A stretch of DNA of 16,272 nt, taken from positions 1-16,272 of the forward strand of contig JAIPDY010000252.1 in NCBI GenBank assembly GCA_021737445.1. The letters are read 5' to 3'. The notes beneath the pieces are model-generated. The model was not told where the DNA came from and searched no databases. It saw only the letters and a program-made list of their open reading frames with translations. Position 1 is the first letter of the stretch. Each line of letters opens with the position of its first letter. This stretch comes from Desulfotignum sp. (GTDB lineage: Bacteria > Desulfobacterota > Desulfobacteria > Desulfobacterales > Desulfobacteraceae). The position numbers and the translations under genes were made by a program. Positions 12,685 through 16,272 of the stretch are shown in pieces.

Positions 12685-13905
12685 ATGATACGCATACCTG
12701 GAACAGATTATCTGCGCTATAAAAGTGTGTTTCACGGATGCCGGTTCCCCCTGGCATTTGTTGACCTGGATCATTTTGACCGGAACATTGCCTATGTGGC
12801 CGACACCTGCAAGGGAACCGGAAAAACAATCCGGGTGGCGTCCAAATCCATCCGCAGCCCGGCATTGCTGAGGCGGGTGTTTGAAAAGGGTGGTGACGTT
12901 TTCCAGGGTATCCTGGCGTTCACCATGGAAGAGGCAGAATTCCTCATTGAGAATGGGTTTGATGATATCATCGTGGCTTATCCGTCCATCCAGCCCCCGG
13001 ATGTAAAGATTTTTACGGAAAATACCCGGCAGGGGGCCAGGCTCTCACTGATGGCGGATTCATTCGACCACTTGACAGCTTTGTCCAGGGCAGGTGTGGC
13101 TGCGGGGGTGATCCTCAATATCTGCCTGGATGTGGACATGTCCTATCGCCCCCTGGGCAGCCGGCTGCACCTGGGGGTGCGGCGCAGTCCGTTGCGGTCT
13201 GTGAAAGATGTCCTGGCCCTGGCCCTTGCTGCAAAGGATCTGCCCGGCATCCGTATCGTATCGCTCATGGGGTATGAGGCCCAGGTGGCATCGGTGAATG
13301 ATGATCTGCCGGGTCATGCAGTGAAAAACACACTGACGCGCTGGTTCAAGAAAAACTCGGCCAGAGAGCTGGCCAAACGCCGGGGGGAGATCGTCCGGGC
13401 ACTGGCAGATGCAGGCATAACACTGGAGGTGGTCAACGGCGGGGGATCAGGCAGCCTCATCTCCACTGCCCGGGATCCTTCGGTCACAGAAGTGACGGCC
13501 GGGTCCGCCTTTTTTGCACCGGGCCTGTTCCACTATTTTCATCAGGTTACATTCCAGCCGGCTGCCTTTTTTGGCCTCCAGGTGGTGCGCAGGCCTGCCC
13601 CGGGCATTGTCACCTGCCAGGGGGGCGGGTATACAGCTTCCGGTGAGGCTGGCCCCAGCCGGCTCCCCTGGCCGGTACTGCCCAGGGGATTGAAATACAT
13701 CGGAATGGAAGGGGCTGGTGAGGTCCAGACCCCGCTGGTTCTGCCAAAGGATGCGCCCGTACTTGAGGCCGGTGACCCCGTGTTTTTCCAGCATGCCAAG
13801 GCCGGGGAGCTGTGTGAACGGTTCAACCGGCTCTATTTGGTAAAAGGCAAAAAAATTGCGGATGAGGTTCCCACCTACCGGGGGGAGGGCCATGCATTCT
13901 TATGA
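12685..13905 (+). CDS. PLP-dependent amino acid deaminase/aldolase (D-threonine aldolase-like, alanine racemase fold)
   Basis: The 406-residue product starts MIRIPGTDYLRYKSVFHGCR. FPLAFVDLDHFDRNI and VASKSIRSP place the PLP-binding lysine at residue 54, as in fold-type III enzymes (alanine racemase N domain; D-threonine aldolase, D-serine dehydratase). Later motifs are LMGYEAQVAS, VNGGGSGS and TEVTAGSAFF for phosphate and ring binding. The C-terminal part with GMEGAGEVQTPL and FFQHAKAGELCERFN follows the longer amino acid deaminase/aldolase branch. Full length for that branch. GGAGG precedes the ATG by about seven bases. The next gene starts 12 bases after the stop, so an operon is likely. 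The true substrate is unknown. Its leader is duplicated at 8922. Confidence 0.82.
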   Translation: MIRIPGTDYLRYKSVFHGCRFPLAFVDLDHFDRNIAYVADTCKGTGKTIRVASKSIRSPALLRRVFEKGGDVFQGILAFTMEEAEFLIENGFDDIIVAYPSIQPPDVKIFTENTRQGARLSLMADSFDHLTALSRAGVAAGVILNICLDVDMSYRPLGSRLHLGVRRSPLRSVKDVLALALAAKDLPGIRIVSLMGYEAQVASVNDDLPGHAVKNTLTRWFKKNSARELAKRRGEIVRALADAGITLEVVNGGGSGSLISTARDPSVTEVTAGSAFFAPGLFHYFHQVTFQPAAFFGLQVVRRPAPGIVTCQGGGYTASGEAGPSRLPWPVLPRGLKYIGMEGAGEVQTPLVLPKDAPVLEAGDPVFFQHAKAGELCERFNRLYLVKGKKIADEVPTYRGEGHAFL

Positions 13906-13917
13906 AAAGGAGAGAGG

Positions 13918-15624
13918 ATGAAACCAAGAGACCTGTCCCGTGTATTTGACTATGTGTTTGTGGGTGCCGGCATTTCAGGGCCGTTCATTGCCAAGGAGTT
14001 GTGTGCCAAAGGCGCGGACTGCCTCATGCTGGAGGCGGGCCGGCAGTATACCCGGACAACCTATCCCAAAAACGGCCTGGACGGCACCTCCCAGATGTAC
14101 TGGGCCGGGGGAATGGAACTGGGTCATGACTGCAGAATCGCCTTTTTGCGGCCCAAAGTGGTGGGGGGCGGTTCTGTGGTGAACCAGGCCCTGGTGGACC
14201 GGTTCGATGATGATGCCTTGGATTCCTGGAAGCAGGTTTCCGGCATTTCCGATTTTAACACAGCCGCTATGGCCCCCTGGTACGAGGCTGCAGAATCTGA
14301 AATTGAAATCCAGGAAATTCCCTCACAATTTCAAAATGACAACGCCAAAATTTTTGACCGGGGGTTCAGGAAGCTGGGATTTAAAAACGCGCCCCTGCGC
14401 CGGGCCCAGAGCAACTGCCGCCTGGAAGAGGGAAACTGCTGCATTGAATGCCTCAACGGCTGCAGGCTGGGCTCCAAACAGAGCACACCGGAGACTGTGT
14501 TGAAGACCGCCCTGGAAAACGGCCTCACCCTGGTGCCGGAAACCGAGGTGACGCAGGTCAAGGTGCTCCCCGGGGGCGATATCCGGTTATCCGGACTGGA
14601 CGGCAAAGGGCTGCAGGTGAACTACAAGGCCCGCAACCTTGTCCTGTCAGCCGGTGCCATCGGCAATGCACGGCTCCTGCTCAACTCAGGGTTCGGTAGG
14701 AAAAATGCCAACATCGGCAAAGGGTTTTTCTGTCATCCCCAGTACATGAGTTTCGGGATTTACAAAGAAAAGATCAACTCCCACCTGGGGGCTTTCCAGG
14801 CTTTTAAGTCCGACGACCAGGGGTTCCGCAAACAGGGGTTCAAGCTGGAAAACGTGTATGCCGTACCGGAGGGCATTGCCCTGCTGGTGCCGGGATTTGG
14901 TGCGGCCCATCACAGATACATGGAAAAACTGGACCATTTTGCCTGCATCGAGGTGTGCACCCGGGACATAACCCCGGGCCGGATCAAGGTGAACGGCAAG
15001 GGCAGGGCATTGATAACAAAAAAGCGGAACAAAGAAGAGCTGAACCGGTATCAAAAGGGGCAGAAGGTGATCGCGGATATCTTCACATCCACGGGCGCAA
15101 AAGAGATCATCCACGGCCGCCTGGGCATCGGCCTTCACCTCATGGGCTGCTGCGCCCTGGGCCCTGCTCATCTCCCCCTGGAATTATCCCTTTTACCAGG
15201 CCATCGTGCCCATATGCCAGGCCTTTATCACGGGCAACGCCGTGGTGTTCAAACCGTCCAGCGCAACCCCCCTCAAAGGACTGGTGGAGGAACTACTCAA
15301 CAAGGCCGGATTCAGGTCCGGCTGGGTACAGGTGGTGTACGGCCCGGGCAGAGACCTGGGCAATGCTCTGGTGGACGGCAAACCGGACAAGATCTTTTTC
15401 ATCGGCAGCCAGGGCGTGGGCAGAAATATCATGGCCCGGGCCGCCCGGCATCTCATCCCCCTGGAGCTGGAGCTGGGGGGCAAAGACCCCATGGTGGTGT
15501 TTGCGGACGTGAACATCCACCGGGCCGCAGCCGGCGCCATATGGGGGGCTTTTACCACCACAGGCCAGTCCTGCACCTCGGTGGAGCGGCTGTTTGTTCA
15601 CCAGGATATTTACGAGACCTTTAA
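13918..15624 (+). pseudogene. GMC-type FAD oxidoreductase truncated and fused out of frame to dehydrogenase sequence
   Basis: The N-terminus has the FAD-binding motif VFVGAGISGPFIAKELCAKG with the acidic end LEAG. VVGGGSVVNQALVDRF, a cysteine cluster (CCIECLNGCRLGSKQST) and LSAGAIGNARLLLNSG follow, as in GMC choline/cholesterol-oxidase-like dehydrogenases. Homology ends at GIGLHLMGCCALG (about 15162). Intact members continue with VDP..VVD.. and a final FAD/catalytic stretch containing a conserved H and N; that final part, some 70-90 residues, is missing. The following 150 codons to TGA 15624 are wrong-frame reading of the aldehyde dehydrogenase and have no protein-like composition. AAGGAGAGAGG precedes ATG 13918. 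I infer an inactive gene unless the sequence has an assembly error. Confidence 0.8.
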
Positions 15625-16272
15625 ACAGGTACTGGTGGCGGAAACCCTAAAACTCACCCAGGCCACGGACACAGACGGCAACAGCGATATCGGGGCCATC
15701 ACCACCCGGGCCCAGAAGGAGACCATCGCCCGCCAGGTGGCGGATGCAAAGCAAAAAGGCGCCGTCTTTCTCACAAATGCAGACTGGGACGGGGAATCCG
15801 CCTTTGTGCCGCCCATGGTGGTGGAAGGGGTGACCCCGGATATGCTTATTCACCAGGAGGAGAATTTCGGACCCATTCTTCCCATCTATTCTTTTGCCTC
15901 CGAAGCCCAGGCCATTGCCCTGGCCAATGATCCGGAATTCGGGTTGTCCGCATCGGTCTGGTCAAAGGATCTGGCAAAAGCAACACGGGTGGCCCGGCAG
16001 ATCTGCACGGGCAATGTTTCCATCAACAACGTCATGCTCACCGAGGGCAACCATGCGCTGCCCTTCGGTGGTGCGCAGAAAAGCGGATTCGGCCGGTATA
16101 AGGGGGAGTTCGGGTTCTACGCTTTTGCCAATATCAAGGCGGTTCTCATTGACAAGGACAGCAAAAAAATGGAAGCCAACTGGTTCCCCTATACCCGGGA
16201 GAAATACCGGCTCTTTGACCGGCTGACAGCAGCACTGTACTCTCCGGGCCGCCTTATGCCCCTGGTGAAAGG
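15161..16272 (+). pseudogene. Aldehyde dehydrogenase, 5'-truncated; continues beyond window
   Basis: From 15161, in the +1 frame relative to the GMC gene, the sequence reads ALLISPWNYPFYQAIVPICQ, GNAVVFKPSSATPLKGLVEE, FFIGSQGVGRNI, LELELGGKDPMVVF (catalytic Glu codon 15470-15472), TTTGQSCTSVERLFV (catalytic Cys codon 15572-15574), and later EENFGPILP and LPFGGAQKSGFGRYKGEFG. All are standard NAD(P)-dependent aldehyde dehydrogenase motifs, ending with a C-terminal WFPYTREKYRLFDRL that runs off at 16272. The roughly 105-145 residues that should precede SPWNYPF are missing, and there is no start codon or ribosome site at the junction. The enzyme would oxidise an aldehyde, perhaps produced by the GMC enzyme. 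Confidence 0.85.

Noticed and set aside
13942..14699. Several overlapping frames within the GMC gene
   Set aside because: GC-rich shadow frames with no motifs; the GMC frame explains the stretch.
1..16272. Transposase, IS ends, CRISPR array, tRNA or rRNA genes
   Set aside because: Looked for as an explanation of the repeats; none recognised. The repeats are gene fragments, not regularly spaced units.

Overview
The window reads as a bacterial accessory region, probably from an anaerobic Desulfobacterota-like proteobacterium. That assignment is an inference from the ferredoxin-like protein, the gene style and the GC-rich right end; no marker gene proves it. Composition changes along the window: the left end is AT-rich, the middle is mixed, and about 11.5-16.3 kb is clearly GC-rich. 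This fits an acquired defence and toxin-antitoxin (TA) region abutting older metabolic genes.

Left end (1-3.2 kb): the C-terminal part of a large SF1 helicase with a Vsr/MTES_1575-type nuclease domain and a DUF3320 tail, a single-protein defence architecture. A complete addiction-module antitoxin/ParE-RelE toxin pair with a 4-bp overlap follows.

Middle (3.2-11.3 kb): intact or nearly intact genes lie among many gene pieces. The recognisable genes are a zinc-ribbon miniprotein, a DUF1016/YhcG PD-(D/E)XK nuclease with an atypical C-terminus, a RhuM-family protein, a cysteine-rich 2x[4Fe-4S] protein, a DUF433/DUF5615 TA pair, an SRPBCC-like protein, an integron-type gene cassette with a convincing attC site, an AbiE remnant and a Phd-like/HTH antitoxin on the minus strand. 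Between them are at least a dozen duplicated pieces of the same genes (RhuM, DUF1016, 4Fe-4S, DUF433, DUF5615, SRPBCC, GNAT, antitoxin/toxin junction), joined at short homologies. The region looks like a collage made by repeated illegitimate and perhaps integron-mediated recombination.

Right end (11.3-16.3 kb): a minus-strand alpha/beta hydrolase, a 33-residue lysine-rich protein with its own promoter, then a plus-strand metabolic set: a PLP-dependent D-threonine-aldolase/alanine-racemase-like enzyme, a GMC oxidoreductase and an aldehyde dehydrogenase. The GMC gene has lost its 3' end and the dehydrogenase its 5' end, and the two are joined out of frame near 15160, so one deletion seems to have broken both. 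The dehydrogenase runs off the right edge.

No tRNA, rRNA, CRISPR array, transposase, integrase or replication gene was seen.
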